DNA of 64,000 nt from Bernardetia sp042180575 (GCF_042180575.1 NZ_CP170094.1:2108001-2172000); one strand, 5' to 3'. Positions 16,730-26,701 are shown, numbered from the stretch's first letter. Notes: generated by a model not told the origin, from the letters alone. Made by a program: numbers and translations.

Positions 16730-18691
16730 CTATAAACCTAAAGATTTCAAAAATGCTTCTTGTTTTGGTTCTCTTCCCAAAAAGTTCTTAATTTGACTCA
16801 TTTCATCTTCACTCCCTCCTTTTGAAAGAACTTTATCTACATATTTTTTGCCTATTTTGGGATTCAATAATCCTTCTTTCTCAAAAATAGAAAACATATC
16901 TTCAGCATATACTTTTGCCCATAGGTAACCATAATATCCTGCTGCATAGCCCATCAAGTGTCCAAAACCTGAAGCAAAATCTGTTTCTTCTACTGGTGGA
17001 GTAAGTGTAATTTGGCGTTGAAGTTTATTAAATAACTTGCTTGGAGATTCATCTGTAAGTGGGTTGTAGTTGTCGTGTAAAGTAAGGTCGAATGTTCCAT
17101 ACAAAATCTGTTGAAGTGTAAATAACCCAGAACCTACATTTCTAGCAGCCACCATTTTATCAAAAAGTTCTTTAGGTAATACTTCTTCTGTTTTGTGATG
17201 AAATGCAAAGTCTTTCAAAATATCATAATCCCACGCCCAGTTTTCGAAAAGCTGTGAAGGTACTTCTACAAAATCTCGTACTACACTTGTTCCAGCAAAG
17301 GCTGCTAAAGCTGATTTTGTTAAAAGTTGATGCAAACCATGACCAAACTCATGGAAAACAGTCGTTACTTGGTCGTGCGAAAGAAGTGAAGGCGAATCAG
17401 AAGTAGAAGGAGGAAAATTACAAACCAATGCTGTATGTGGCATTTGATACCCTCTAGTAGTTTCTCTTCCCGAAACTAATCCAAAACAAGCTGCATGGCT
17501 ATATTTATTTGGTCGTGGGTATAAATCCAAATACATTTTTCCTAAAATAGCATTCTTTTTTCGGACTTCATAAACTACTACATCTTCGTGCCAAACAGAA
17601 TGATGATACATTTTGACAAAATCAATTCCAAAAAGATCTTTACAAATCTTGAAAATTCCTTTAAAGACATTATTAAGTTCAAAATATTGCTTTACTTCTT
17701 CTGCATTCAAATTATAATTTTTCTCTAAAAGAATATTATTATAAAATCCTGTTTCCCAACCTTGTAACTCTTCTTTCCCTTCTGTGATACTCAAAAGTTC
17801 TTTATAATCTTTTTCTGCTTTTGGCTTCACTTTTTTAGTCAATTCTTCTTCAAAATCCCAAACAGTACGAGGGGTTTTTGCCATTCTTTCTTCAATGACG
17901 TATTGAGCATACGTTTTATAACCCAACAAATTAGCCATTTGATTACGAAGAGCAATCGTTTTGATAAGTACACCTGTATTTTTTGGATTTCCTTTATTCA
18001 AATATTTGATATATAGCTCTTTACGCCATTTCTCACTTTTTGCATAACGCATAAATGGACGATAAGAAGGAGAATCTAATGTAATTTTATACATTCCATC
18101 TTCCATTTGATGACGTTTTTTGTAGTCTTCTGGAAGCCCTTCTATATCTTCTTCTGAGATAATAATTTGGTCTTGATGCTCTGCAATATTTCTTGAAAAC
18201 TCATTAGCAAGGTCAGATAATTGATCTTTTAGGTTTCTTAATGCATCTCTATCTTGCTGCACAAGAGCAAAGCCATTGCGTTCGAATTCTCTGACAGTTT
18301 CTTTGATAAATTTCTTTTTATAACCTTTTAGCCAACGAGCATCATCGGATAAACTATATTTTTTGATAGCTTTGTATAATTCTTCGTTGAGCGAAAGACC
18401 ATTTCCGTATCTTTGCAAAACTTGTATGCTTTGGTTGGCTTGTTTGTAAACTCCTTCATTAGAAGATGTATGAGCAAGAAGAAAAATAATACCTGAGATA
18501 CTGCTTAATTTATGGGTAAGCTCGTCCCATTTTTCCATTTTCATTTCGAAAGTCTGTGCATCGCCTCCTAAAATGACAGCTAAGGCAGCATCAGATTTAC
18601 GAATAATTTTGTCTGTAATGTATCGAATGCTTTTGGCATCAATTTCTTCAAAATTAGGGGAAGAATAAAAAAACTCAAAATAAGACTCCAT
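16730..18691 (-). CDS. M3-family oligopeptidase (oligopeptidase F/thimet-like)
   Basis: The 653-residue zinc peptidase has the HExxH signature as FHEFGHGLHQLL near residue 450 and the downstream Glu region (VEVPSQLFENWAWD), which supplies the third zinc ligand. No signal peptide, so it acts on oligopeptides in the cytoplasm. The C-terminal GHLMGYAAGYYGYLWAKVYAEDMF is the family's substrate-binding Tyr/Gly loop. Full length for the family. Monocistronic. Confidence 0.92.
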   Translation of the reverse strand: MESYFEFFYSSPNFEEIDAKSIRYITDKIIRKSDAALAVILGGDAQTFEMKMEKWDELTHKLSSISGIIFLLAHTSSNEGVYKQANQSIQVLQRYGNGLSLNEELYKAIKKYSLSDDARWLKGYKKKFIKETVREFERNGFALVQQDRDALRNLKDQLSDLANEFSRNIAEHQDQIIISEEDIEGLPEDYKKRHQMEDGMYKITLDSPSYRPFMRYAKSEKWRKELYIKYLNKGNPKNTGVLIKTIALRNQMANLLGYKTYAQYVIEERMAKTPRTVWDFEEELTKKVKPKAEKDYKELLSITEGKEELQGWETGFYNNILLEKNYNLNAEEVKQYFELNNVFKGIFKICKDLFGIDFVKMYHHSVWHEDVVVYEVRKKNAILGKMYLDLYPRPNKYSHAACFGLVSGRETTRGYQMPHTALVCNFPPSTSDSPSLLSHDQVTTVFHEFGHGLHQLLTKSALAAFAGTSVVRDFVEVPSQLFENWAWDYDILKDFAFHHKTEEVLPKELFDKMVAARNVGSGLFTLQQILYGTFDLTLHDNYNPLTDESPSKLFNKLQRQITLTPPVEETDFASGFGHLMGYAAGYYGYLWAKVYAEDMFSIFEKEGLLNPKIGKKYVDKVLSKGGSEDEMSQIKNFLGREPKQEAFLKSLGL

Positions 18692-19322
18692 AGAAGATAG
18701 TTGTAGTAATAATAATTATTTTCATTATACTTTTTTTTTGTAAAAAAAAGTATATAACATTAATTTATTCATCATAATTAGATAAATAAATTATAAATGC
18801 TATTTATATAGTTTTAAATTAGTGGACTTTATTAGTTATTCTAGTAAATATGCTTATTTTCCTTGATTTAAAGAATTAGTTAGTGAAACTATTTAAAAAA
18901 ATAAAATGGTCTTTCTTGGGTGTTGCTGCGTTAAAATACGAATAAAAATATTCTCAGACCTATTTTTAAATAACGTCATTAATTAAAAATCCTATATCAA
19001 AATTATTGATTAAATAGGTTTAAATTAATTTTTATTAAAACACATCCTACAATTAGCTTAAAAACTCTGTATCTTAATATGTATATATTTATATTTTAAC
19101 TCAATAACACCTTTATTTTTTCTTTTTATCAAAAAACAATACTTAAAGAAATTATTTAGTAAAAGTACGTCAAAAAATTTAATTTAGTGTGTTAATCAAC
19201 ATATAAAAGACACATTTGTAATTTTTTTTTGCTTTTGTCGCCTTTAAATCATTATTTTTTGACTGGATAGTGGGTAAAAATTACTTACTTCTTACATTTT
19301 TATAAAATTTACAAAAATACAA
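18692..19322. other. 631-bp AT-rich region between divergent genes
   Basis: It should carry the promoters of the M3 peptidase (minus) and the SpmAB protein (plus). It is very AT-rich with long A and T runs. I see no ORF, no strong hairpin and no exact TAnnTTTG box in a convincing position. Confidence 0.5.
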
Positions 19323-20552
19323 ATGGCTCTTAATCGAATTTGGATAGGTTTTTTTCTTGTTGCTTTTGTCTTTGCTGTTTTTCAGCTTTTTACAGGTGAT
19401 ATAGAAGTTTTTTCTAAGATTACAAACTCTACTTTTGAAAGTGCAAAAATAGGTTTCGAAATCTCTCTTTATCTAACGGGTGCAATGGCTCTTTGGTTAG
19501 GTATTATGCGAATAGGTCAAGAAGCTGGTGCAATAGAGGTATTAGCAAAACTTGTCAGTCCATTATTTAAGCATCTTTTTCCAGAAGTTCCAAAAAATCA
19601 TGCTGCTGTTGGTGCAATGCTCATGAATTTTTCGGCAAACATGCTAGGATTAGATAATGCAGCCACACCATTGGGATTAAAGGCAATGGAAGAGTTACAA
19701 TCTTTAAACCCAAAACCTGAAACGGCTAGTAATGCACAAATTATGTTTTTGGTTTTAAATACTTCAGGTCTGACTATTATTCCTGTTTCGGTAATGGTAT
19801 ATAGAGCGCAAGCTGGGGCTGTTAATCCTGCTGAAATATTCGTTCCTATTCTAATAGCAACCTTTTTTGCTACATTGGCTGGTATTTTGGCTGTCGGAGT
19901 CAAACAAAAACTCAATCTCCTACATCCTGTTGTAATTGCTTACTTGGGTGGACTTACAGCTTTTATTTCATTTATTACTTGGTTTTTTAGTACACTGCCA
20001 CAAGAAAAAATTAGTTCGTACTCTTCTGTTGCTAGTAACTTTATTTTATTTGGAGTAATGGTTGGTTTTATTGCTTGGGCTGCTTTTAAGAAAGTAAATG
20101 TCTATGAAACTTTTATTGAAGGAGCAAAAGAAGGGTTTTCAATTGCCATAAAAGTAATTCCTTATCTTGTTGCTATGCTTGTTGCTATTGGAGTTTTTCG
20201 TGCTTCGGGAGCTATGGAAATGCTAATTTCTGGAGTAAGTTGGTTTATTTCTTTATTTGGTTTTGATACTGAATTTGTAAAAGCTTTGCCTGTTGCGATT
20301 ATGAAACCATTGAGTGGAAGTGGTGCAAGAGGGCTTATGATTGATGCTTTTACGACACATGGAGTGGATTCTTTTGTTGGAAAAGTAGCTGCAACACTTC
20401 AAGGCTCAACCGATACTACATTTTATGTTTTGGCTGTTTATTTTGGAGCTGTCAATATCAAAAATACAAGATATGCTGTTAGTTGTGGTTTGATTGCTGA
20501 TGGTGTGGGAATAATTGCTGCTATTTTGTTGAGTTATTTATTTTTTACTTAG
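19323..20552 (+). CDS. SpmA-SpmB fusion, nucleoside-recognition (Gate) domain membrane protein
   Basis: 409 residues with about 10 membrane segments in two homologous halves. The first half matches SpmA (LGIMRIGQEAGAIEVLAKLVSPLFKHLFPEVP ... MLGLDNAATPLGLKAMEEL), the second SpmB (ALPVAIMKPLSGSGARGLMIDAF ... GSTDTTFYVLAVYFGAV). In spore formers these are two spore maturation proteins. In Bacteroidota a fused form is common and has no assigned transport substrate. Its stop immediately precedes the convergent TPR pseudogene end. Confidence 0.88.
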   Translation: MALNRIWIGFFLVAFVFAVFQLFTGDIEVFSKITNSTFESAKIGFEISLYLTGAMALWLGIMRIGQEAGAIEVLAKLVSPLFKHLFPEVPKNHAAVGAMLMNFSANMLGLDNAATPLGLKAMEELQSLNPKPETASNAQIMFLVLNTSGLTIIPVSVMVYRAQAGAVNPAEIFVPILIATFFATLAGILAVGVKQKLNLLHPVVIAYLGGLTAFISFITWFFSTLPQEKISSYSSVASNFILFGVMVGFIAWAAFKKVNVYETFIEGAKEGFSIAIKVIPYLVAMLVAIGVFRASGAMEMLISGVSWFISLFGFDTEFVKALPVAIMKPLSGSGARGLMIDAFTTHGVDSFVGKVAATLQGSTDTTFYVLAVYFGAVNIKNTRYAVSCGLIADGVGIIAAILLSYLFFT

Positions 20553-20828
20553 CAAGTAGCACATTTTTCTTTCCATTTTTCTTTTTCTTCATTACTTTCT
20601 TTATATCCAGATTCTACTGCAAGTTTCCAGTCTTTGCAAGCTGCTTCAGTATTTCCTTGTTTGTAATGAATTGAACCTTTTTTATAAATGGATTTATTAT
20701 GTTTCTCATCGATTTTTAGAATCTCTTCTATGATTCCTAATGCTTCTTCATAGTGTTCTAAGCCAAACAAAGCATATACTTTTCCATAAAGAGAGCTTAC
20801 TTTCTCATATTCTTTTGTTATACATTCT
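20549..20828 (-). pseudogene. TPR protein paralogue 3, C-terminal part (gene split by ISL3)
   Basis: This is the downstream part of a gene whose start lies at 22774. It encodes EECITKEYEKVSSLYGKVYALFGLEHYEEALGI and a TPR-like C terminus (KGSIHYKQGNTEAACKDWKLAVESG) homologous to the two neighbouring paralogues. A TTG codon at 20770 could start a 73-residue fragment, but this is unlikely to be real. Removing the IS and one 8-bp duplication gives a continuous 320-residue protein. Confidence 0.85.
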
Positions 20829-20836
20829 TCAAAATC

Positions 20837-22091
20837 GGCTCTTCCGACTTTTTAGCGATTATATGAATTTGACTATCATTCTCAATCTAAAATTTTGAAA
20901 GTTTCTAAACCCATACCCACTCCTTTTGAGGGTCTTAATTTTATTATTAATTCCCTCTACTATTCCGTTAGAATATCTATCTTTGAAGAAATTAATAATA
21001 TCATTTTTCCAAGAATTAAACGTATTTATAAATCTATTTAGAGCCTTATGATTTATTTTTTGAGCTTCTTCTATCCATTGGTCTAGTAGTTTTTTAGCTT
21101 CTTGTTTACTCAAATCAGTATTAAATATATTTTGTAATTCCACTTTCATAAAATACACCTGTCTAAGCGTTGAGCTAAACCTAAACGCTTTAAGTAAAAC
21201 TCGTCTTTCTTTATAAGTAAGGTCTTTCCATGCCTTGTATAAAAGCCATTTTATTTGCTTGAAATGAACGTTTTTATCATCTTTTCGTCGTAATTCTTTA
21301 CGAATGCTATCTAGCACTTTATTACAATGCTGAAAAAAATGAAAGCGATCTATTACTACATCAGCGTTAGGAAATACTTCTTTTGCTGTATTTGAAAATC
21401 CCTCCCACATATCACAAGAAAATACTTCTATACTAGTACAAAAAACTTCGCCTTTGGATAAAAAATAGGCTTTTAAATACTCTTTATTACGGTATTCTAA
21501 AATATCCCAAACTTGACCTGTATCTAAATCTACTAAAACAACAGCATATTCCTTTTTTCCTTTTTTGTAAGCAAATTCATCAATACCTAAACGTCGAGGA
21601 AAATAATCTAGGTGTTTTTTTATCTCACGTTTACTATAGGTTTTAAAAATACCATCTAAAACATCCCAAAGTATGTTTTCTCGGATAGCTACTTCTTTGA
21701 AACTGCTATCTTTCAAACATAAATAAAGATATTTTTCCAAACGATGAGTTTGATTTTTTTGCTTAGAAACAAAACTAAAAACTTCTTGAAAGTAACGAGT
21801 ACAATCTTGACAATGAAATTGACGAGAAGTTAAGTGTAAATAAACCTCTTTGTCTAAAATATTTCGGTCACGAACAATACGTTCTGAAGTAGAAGTCACT
21901 TTATTGCACTTTTTCAAGCAATTAGGACAAATAGAATCGGCTAAATTACTTTCTCCATAAATAGTTAAGCGAAGTGGAGAAGATTCTATTTTCGTTACTG
22001 AAAAATCTGAAAAACCTAATAAAATTGCTATTGTGTTAGTATCCATAGAAAGGCTAAATTAAGAAATTATCGCTAAATTGTCGGAAGAACC
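20837..22091 (-). mobile_element. ISL3-family insertion sequence, copy 2
   Basis: 1255 bp, same ends as copy 1, flanked by a perfect 8-bp duplication TCAAAATC (20829-20836 and 22092-22099). The flanks differ from those of copy 1, so the two are independent insertions. It interrupts the third TPR paralogue. Confidence 0.95.
20859..22046 (-). CDS. ISL3-family transposase (copy 2)
   Basis: The 395-residue product is identical to that of the copy at 14.7 kb, with the same zinc-binding N terminus and DDE core. The absence of differences suggests recent transposition within this genome. Confidence 0.95.
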   Translation of the reverse strand: MDTNTIAILLGFSDFSVTKIESSPLRLTIYGESNLADSICPNCLKKCNKVTSTSERIVRDRNILDKEVYLHLTSRQFHCQDCTRYFQEVFSFVSKQKNQTHRLEKYLYLCLKDSSFKEVAIRENILWDVLDGIFKTYSKREIKKHLDYFPRRLGIDEFAYKKGKKEYAVVLVDLDTGQVWDILEYRNKEYLKAYFLSKGEVFCTSIEVFSCDMWEGFSNTAKEVFPNADVVIDRFHFFQHCNKVLDSIRKELRRKDDKNVHFKQIKWLLYKAWKDLTYKERRVLLKAFRFSSTLRQVYFMKVELQNIFNTDLSKQEAKKLLDQWIEEAQKINHKALNRFINTFNSWKNDIINFFKDRYSNGIVEGINNKIKTLKRSGYGFRNFQNFRLRMIVKFI

Positions 22092-22774
22092 TCAAAATCT
22101 TCTAAAGAAAGCTCATATTTTTCTAAACCTGCACGAATTGCACCTCTTTGATAATAGACTTTTTTGCTTTCTAAGAATGAATGATTAAAGTAAATAGAAA
22201 TTACTTTAATAGCAATCGGAATAAACCATTTTATGACTCTAAAAATGTGAGTAAAAACGGTTTTTATCATAAAAAAGACATTATCAATTTCTTTTTGCTG
22301 TGGTCTTCCTTTAAAAAGATACTCCCATTCTTTGTTTATTTCCTCAAACTTTTTCCTATCTATACTACTTTTTACTTTCTCATCTCTTTCTTCCAATAAT
22401 TCTAAAGCTTCTGTCAAATACTGTTCGCCTTTTTCCAAATCTGATTTTAATTTTTCTCGTTCATCTTTTGAGGCTTTGTAATAAATACCATAAGTCGCAT
22501 TTCCAAAAATATATTTTTTCAAAGCAACTGCACGCCCTTTTTCAAGATGATTTTTGAGTAAATTATAGGAAGTTTTCGGATTAAAATAAAGACCAATTTT
22601 GGCTACCGTAATTCTGAAATTATAAATTAGCCATAAAAGCCAAATACAACCCAAAACACCAAAAAAAATAGGAAATTCTGTAATAACTTGATAGGCTTTG
22701 TACGCAAAAAAACAGAGTACACCCAGTCCAATTATTCCTCCTATAATTTCTAAAATTTCTTGATGTCGTTTCAT
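22092..22774 (-). pseudogene. TPR protein paralogue 3, N-terminal part (gene split by ISL3)
   Basis: Encodes 227 residues of a membrane protein with two N-terminal helices (IIGLGVLCFFAYKAYQVI; FFGVLGCIWLLWLIY), then KIGLYFNPKTSYNLLKNHLEKGRAV and a soluble region. The open frame runs on into the IS and stops at 22073. The first helix pair and the C-terminal part beyond the IS match the layout of the two neighbouring genes, so three paralogues once stood in a row. Confidence 0.85.
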
Positions 22775-22785
22775 TGTTTTTTAGG

Positions 22786-23784
22786 TTATGATTCCTTACA
22801 ATTCTCCTCATACATTTTCTGACTAAACTCTACATCTCCCAGTTCAATTCCACGTTTCCAATCTTTACAAGCCAAATCTGCATCGCCTAATTTGTGATAG
22901 GCACAGCCACGAACATATAATAATCGCCATAAAATAGTTTGATTGCTGCTTTTTTGTACTTCTTCAATCGAATTAGTGCAATTTTCTAAAGCATTTCTGT
23001 AAAAATCATAGTTACCTAAATCTAGTAAAATTTTAGATTGAATACACAAAAAATCAGGCGTTCCGAAAAATAAGCCACTAGAAATGCCTTGATTGTATTC
23101 CTGTTCTTTGTCATTTATATTTTCTAAAAAAAGTGCTTTTTCTTCATCATAATCTTGTAAAAACTTATCGTCTGGATAAAGTATTTTCTTTGTTTTTATC
23201 CAATAGAGAACAGGTTTTCCTTGCAAATAAAACCAATCCATTATGTTATTGATTTTTTTGATAAATTCTACTAGATAAAGCCAAGAAGATTTAAGAAAAG
23301 CTATAAAGTCATTATTATTTTTGTAAAACTCATCTATTTGTGATTCTAATGAAGCCTTGTTTTTCCCTTTAAAAAGTGGTGTAGAAGTAGTATTTTCTGA
23401 ACTTTCATTAATTTTAAAATCAACTTTTTTATAAAAATATTCTTCCATTGATTTAAAAAAATATTTTTCTGCTTTCGGATAATCTGCTCTATCAAAATAA
23501 TATTTTCCCAAAAAATAATTTTCTGTTATCACAAAACTACCTTTGTCTTTTTTGTCTTTAAAGAAATAAGGAATTAAAGAAGGCTTGTATGCTAAAGCAA
23601 AACGACCTACTATAAAACGCCAAAAAAGGACTGAAAATAAAAATGCAAAAGGTAGTAAAGACAAAATACTACTCCAAAAATTTGTTTTATATCCTAATAA
23701 CCAAGCAACAAAAGGTACTCCTACAAACATAGCTAATGCAGGAATAAAATAATCAAATTTTAATTTATTTTCTTCTTTCTCCAT
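22786..23784 (-). CDS. Membrane-anchored TPR-like protein, paralogue 2
   Basis: 332 residues: two membrane helices near residues 10-55, then RFALAYKPSLIPYFFKDKKDKGSFV and a helical, TPR-like body (ENYFLGKYYFDRADYPKAEKYFFKSMEEY), ending in a repeat unit LLYVRGCAYHKLGDADLACKDWKRGIELGD. The last ~51 residues are identical to those of the next gene, though the rest is clearly diverged. It is 11 bases upstream of the split paralogue 3 and 23 bases downstream of paralogue 1, thus one operon with the FecR-like gene. Function unknown; TPR units usually bind proteins. Confidence 0.75.
   Translation of the reverse strand: MEKEENKLKFDYFIPALAMFVGVPFVAWLLGYKTNFWSSILSLLPFAFLFSVLFWRFIVGRFALAYKPSLIPYFFKDKKDKGSFVITENYFLGKYYFDRADYPKAEKYFFKSMEEYFYKKVDFKINESSENTTSTPLFKGKNKASLESQIDEFYKNNNDFIAFLKSSWLYLVEFIKKINNIMDWFYLQGKPVLYWIKTKKILYPDDKFLQDYDEEKALFLENINDKEQEYNQGISSGLFFGTPDFLCIQSKILLDLGNYDFYRNALENCTNSIEEVQKSSNQTILWRLLYVRGCAYHKLGDADLACKDWKRGIELGDVEFSQKMYEENCKES
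22796..22955. repeat. 160-bp near-identical tract shared by two TPR paralogues (copy A)
   Basis: This tract and 23818-23977 differ at two positions by my reading. Outside it the genes are only distantly similar. This points to gene conversion of the 3' ends. Confidence 0.8.
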
Positions 23785-23807
23785 TTCAAAATCGATTTAA
23801 TATTGTT

Positions 23808-24818
23808 TTATAAACTGTTACAATTCTCCTCATACATTTTCTGACTAAATTCTACATCTCCCAGTTCGATTCCACGTTTCCAATCTTTACAAGCCAAATC
23901 TGCATCGCCTAATTTGTGATAGGCACAGCCACGAACATATAATAATCGCCATAAAATAGTTTGATTGCTGCTTTTTTCTACACAGTCTATAATTTCATGA
24001 CTTATTTCTAATGCTTTTTCATAGTAGGCATATTCATTATATTCTAACATCAATTTAGCTTCAATACAGCGAAAATCAACTGAACCTTTAAAAAAACTCT
24101 CATCTATTTCTTTTTTATTTTTTATATCATTAGTCAAATTTTCTTTAAAACATTTTTCATCTTCATCAAAATCGTGTAGAAAGTCGTAGTTTGAAGAGAT
24201 TATTTTTCTTGTTTTTATGTAATAAATAATAGGTTCTTGTTCCATTAATACAATGGAATCTATTCCTTCTGCTACTATTTTTATAAATTGTAAAAGATAT
24301 AATTTTATGGTCTTGAAAAATGCTTTAAAATCACTATTTTCTTCATAGAATTTATCAACTTTCTTTTTCATCTCTTCTTTATTATAAGGTTGAGATTCAC
24401 TTTTAAATTCATCTAAAGTAATTTTCTTAGAAAAAAAAGAATTTACAGCCGTTTTAAAATAGCTTTCTGCTTGCTCATAATTTGCTCTATTAAAATGATA
24501 CCTTCCTAAAAAATAATTTTCTGTTACTTCAAAACTTCCTTTATTTTTTTTGTCTTTAAAGAAATAGGGAATTAATGAAGGTCTGTGTTTTAATGCAAAA
24601 TTCCCTAAAACAAATCGCCAAAATAAATAAAAAGTAAAGACTGAAAATAATGTTCCAAATATAATGTAGATAGAAAAGAGTATTACAAATGGAATAAAAA
24701 AATGATTGTACAGCATTCGTAAAATCAAAATAGTAAGGTACAATACCACAGGAAAAAATATAAAAAAGAATGCAAAAGTTATTATTCTATTCTTTGTTAT
24801 TATTTTGTACTTTTTCAT
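23808..24818 (-). CDS. Membrane-anchored TPR-like protein, paralogue 1
   Basis: 336 residues with the same plan: two N-terminal membrane helices, NFALKHRPSLIPYFFKDKKNKGSFEV, a TPR-like unit (LGRYHFNRANYEQAESYFKTAVN) and the C-terminal unit YHKLGDADLACKDWKRGIELGD. It directly follows the FecR-like gene (29-base gap). Several lysine- and glutamate-rich segments suggest a cytoplasmic or periplasmic soluble body. No known function. Confidence 0.75.
   Translation of the reverse strand: MKKYKIITKNRIITFAFFFIFFPVVLYLTILILRMLYNHFFIPFVILFSIYIIFGTLFSVFTFYLFWRFVLGNFALKHRPSLIPYFFKDKKNKGSFEVTENYFLGRYHFNRANYEQAESYFKTAVNSFFSKKITLDEFKSESQPYNKEEMKKKVDKFYEENSDFKAFFKTIKLYLLQFIKIVAEGIDSIVLMEQEPIIYYIKTRKIISSNYDFLHDFDEDEKCFKENLTNDIKNKKEIDESFFKGSVDFRCIEAKLMLEYNEYAYYEKALEISHEIIDCVEKSSNQTILWRLLYVRGCAYHKLGDADLACKDWKRGIELGDVEFSQKMYEENCNSL
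23818..23977. repeat. 160-bp near-identical tract shared by two TPR paralogues (copy B)
   Basis: Partner of 22796-22955; it covers the last ~51 codons of this gene. Confidence 0.8.
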
Positions 24819-24847
24819 AGTTTTTGAATTTGTGTTATTTATAATTC

Positions 24848-25744
24848 CTATTTCTCAATCTCCATTTCACTCACTTCCCATTTTTTCAGTTTTGGATAAT
24901 AACGTAAAAGTTGATTTTCTTTTAAGTTTGCCAGCGTGTCAGAAGTCGTATAAACGGTAACTTCTCCTTTTTTTACAAGTACAAACAAACTATCTTGACT
25001 AGATACGTTAAAAGTAGCTTCTTTGGTTTTGATTCTGAAACTTCCTGCATCAAGTACAAAGGAAATTAGATTTGGTTTGACTTCTAACTCTGCCAAACCG
25101 ACAAGCTGAACGGCTCTTTCATCGCTTCTAAATTCGGTTGGAAAAACAAAACGAGAATCTGTTGTATAACGTACTTTTGAGCTATCTGAAAGCGTTTTTG
25201 TTTTCCAATCTTTCGGCTGACTCTCTATATAATTATTGAGATATTGCAAACCAATTCCTAAGCCAACAGCAAAAACCACCACAACAGCAAAAGCAAACCA
25301 TCCGTTTTTAGATTTTCGTCTTTTTAATCGTTTTTCAAATTCGCTTTGCTCAAACTCTTCGTATTCTTTTCGTTCGGATAATGCCGTTCTTGATGGAATA
25401 GATTGTGTTTGTTTTGTTTTTTCTTTAGATTTTTGTTTTGTATTTTGTTTGACACGTTCGGTATTTTCTATATTCTCAAAACCTAATTTTTGATTAATTT
25501 GATTTACAATTTCTTCAAAAGATAAATTTTTATCCTCAAAACTTGGAATTTCTAAATTGGTTCGTTGCCAAATTTCTTCCCATGCTAAGATTTTTTGAGA
25601 GGATAATTTTATATTTTCTGTATCTTGATTTTCTTCTGCTTCTTCGCTCTCTTCAATTACACGCATCAAAATACCTCTTTCATAAGGTGATAATGTCCCT
25701 TGAAGATGTTTTAATAATAACTGCTCACTTTCTGTAACTTTCAT
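24848..25744 (-). CDS. FecR-like membrane protein (anti-sigma-like), first gene of the TPR operon
   Basis: 298 residues: a cytoplasmic N-terminal half rich in Glu/Lys (LLLKHLQGTLSPYERGIL start), a single membrane helix (WFAFAVVVVFAVGLGIGL, about 147-165) and a periplasmic FecR-type region (DSSKVRYTTDSRFVFPTEF ... RAVQLVGLAELEV ... FRIKTKEATFNVSSQDSLFVLVKKGEVTVYT). FecR proteins relay outer-membrane signals to an ECF sigma factor, but no sigma gene or TonB receptor is near. It may instead organise the following TPR membrane proteins. Confidence 0.7.
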   Translation of the reverse strand: MKVTESEQLLLKHLQGTLSPYERGILMRVIEESEEAEENQDTENIKLSSQKILAWEEIWQRTNLEIPSFEDKNLSFEEIVNQINQKLGFENIENTERVKQNTKQKSKEKTKQTQSIPSRTALSERKEYEEFEQSEFEKRLKRRKSKNGWFAFAVVVVFAVGLGIGLQYLNNYIESQPKDWKTKTLSDSSKVRYTTDSRFVFPTEFRSDERAVQLVGLAELEVKPNLISFVLDAGSFRIKTKEATFNVSSQDSLFVLVKKGEVTVYTTSDTLANLKENQLLRYYPKLKKWEVSEMEIEK

Positions 25745-25982
25745 AATGTAAGAATCAATTACGAATTACGAATTAAAAATTACGATAGTAACTAATTGAT
25801 TGTAAATAATTTTTGATTTAAAAATATTGTACTCTATAAAAAAAATCTAAAGACATAACATCATATTTAGACATCAAGTCTTATACGAAGGTAAAAAAAG
25901 ATAAACTAAGTTTTGAAAAATAGCATTTTTTTTGTGTAAATTATGAATTATCTTTATTACAGAATCAAAAAAACACTTACTT

Positions 25983-26561
25983 ATGAACCGTCGTAAATTT
26001 TTAAAAGTAGGAGCAATTACTTCAGGAGTTGTTCTTGTGGGAGCAGCAGGAGGGAGTTTTGTCCTTGACCATCGTCTTTCTACCAAAAATGAAGTGTTAC
26101 GTAATCTTTCTTTTTCTTCTCTCAAAGAAGCCCAAGAAGAACTGGATAGATTAGAAAAAATAGTCTTGTTAAACCCTAAAAAAATTCAGCTTTTAGGGGA
26201 TTGGTCGCTGCATCAAAATTTGGTTCATTGCGCCCAAAGTATAGAATATTCATTGACAGGATTTCCAAAACATCGTCCGAAAATTATTCAGAATACAATA
26301 GGGAAAATTGTTTTCGAAAAATTTGGTTCACAGGGTTATATGAGCCACGACAGAAATGACCCTATTCCAGATGCTACACCGATAGAAAAAGAAGGCGATT
26401 TAGAAGTTGCTTTTGATAGAGTTCGAAAGTCTATTTCAGATTTTGAAAATTATGGAAAGGCGTATGAACCTCATTTTATGTATGGAAAACTCTCTAAATC
26501 AGAATACGAAAAAGCACATTATTTGCACCTTGCTGACCACCTTTCGGGAATGAAGGGGTAA
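25983..26561 (+). CDS. DUF1569-like protein with twin-arginine-type leader
   Basis: The 192-residue protein begins MNRRKFLKVGAITSGVVLVGAAGG, a twin-arginine export signal (RR followed by FLK and a hydrophobic core). The body has the DUF1569/DinB-like features: WSLHQNLVHCAQSIEYSLTGFP and a C-terminal FMYGKLSKSEYEKAHYLHLADHL. It is probably folded and carries a metal or cofactor in the cytoplasm before export; no activity is established. Single gene. Confidence 0.7.
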   Translation: MNRRKFLKVGAITSGVVLVGAAGGSFVLDHRLSTKNEVLRNLSFSSLKEAQEELDRLEKIVLLNPKKIQLLGDWSLHQNLVHCAQSIEYSLTGFPKHRPKIIQNTIGKIVFEKFGSQGYMSHDRNDPIPDATPIEKEGDLEVAFDRVRKSISDFENYGKAYEPHFMYGKLSKSEYEKAHYLHLADHLSGMKG

Positions 26562-26701
26562 TTTTTGGGAAATGGGAATTAGAGATTAGGAAATGTAAAA
26601 CTAGAAAATAAATAATGCTATTCAACTAAAGTCTTCTTATTTTCGTATCTAATAACTTTATAGTTAGTTGTTCCTAAATTCAATGAAAACAGGTCAAGAA
26701 A

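Noticed and set aside
20549..20770. Independent small TPR gene
   Set aside because: Its frame continues upstream to the ISL3 end and joins the paralogue beyond it; the start would be an internal TTG.
14660..22091. Composite transposon made of two ISL3 copies
   Set aside because: Each copy has its own different 8-bp target duplication, so they moved separately.
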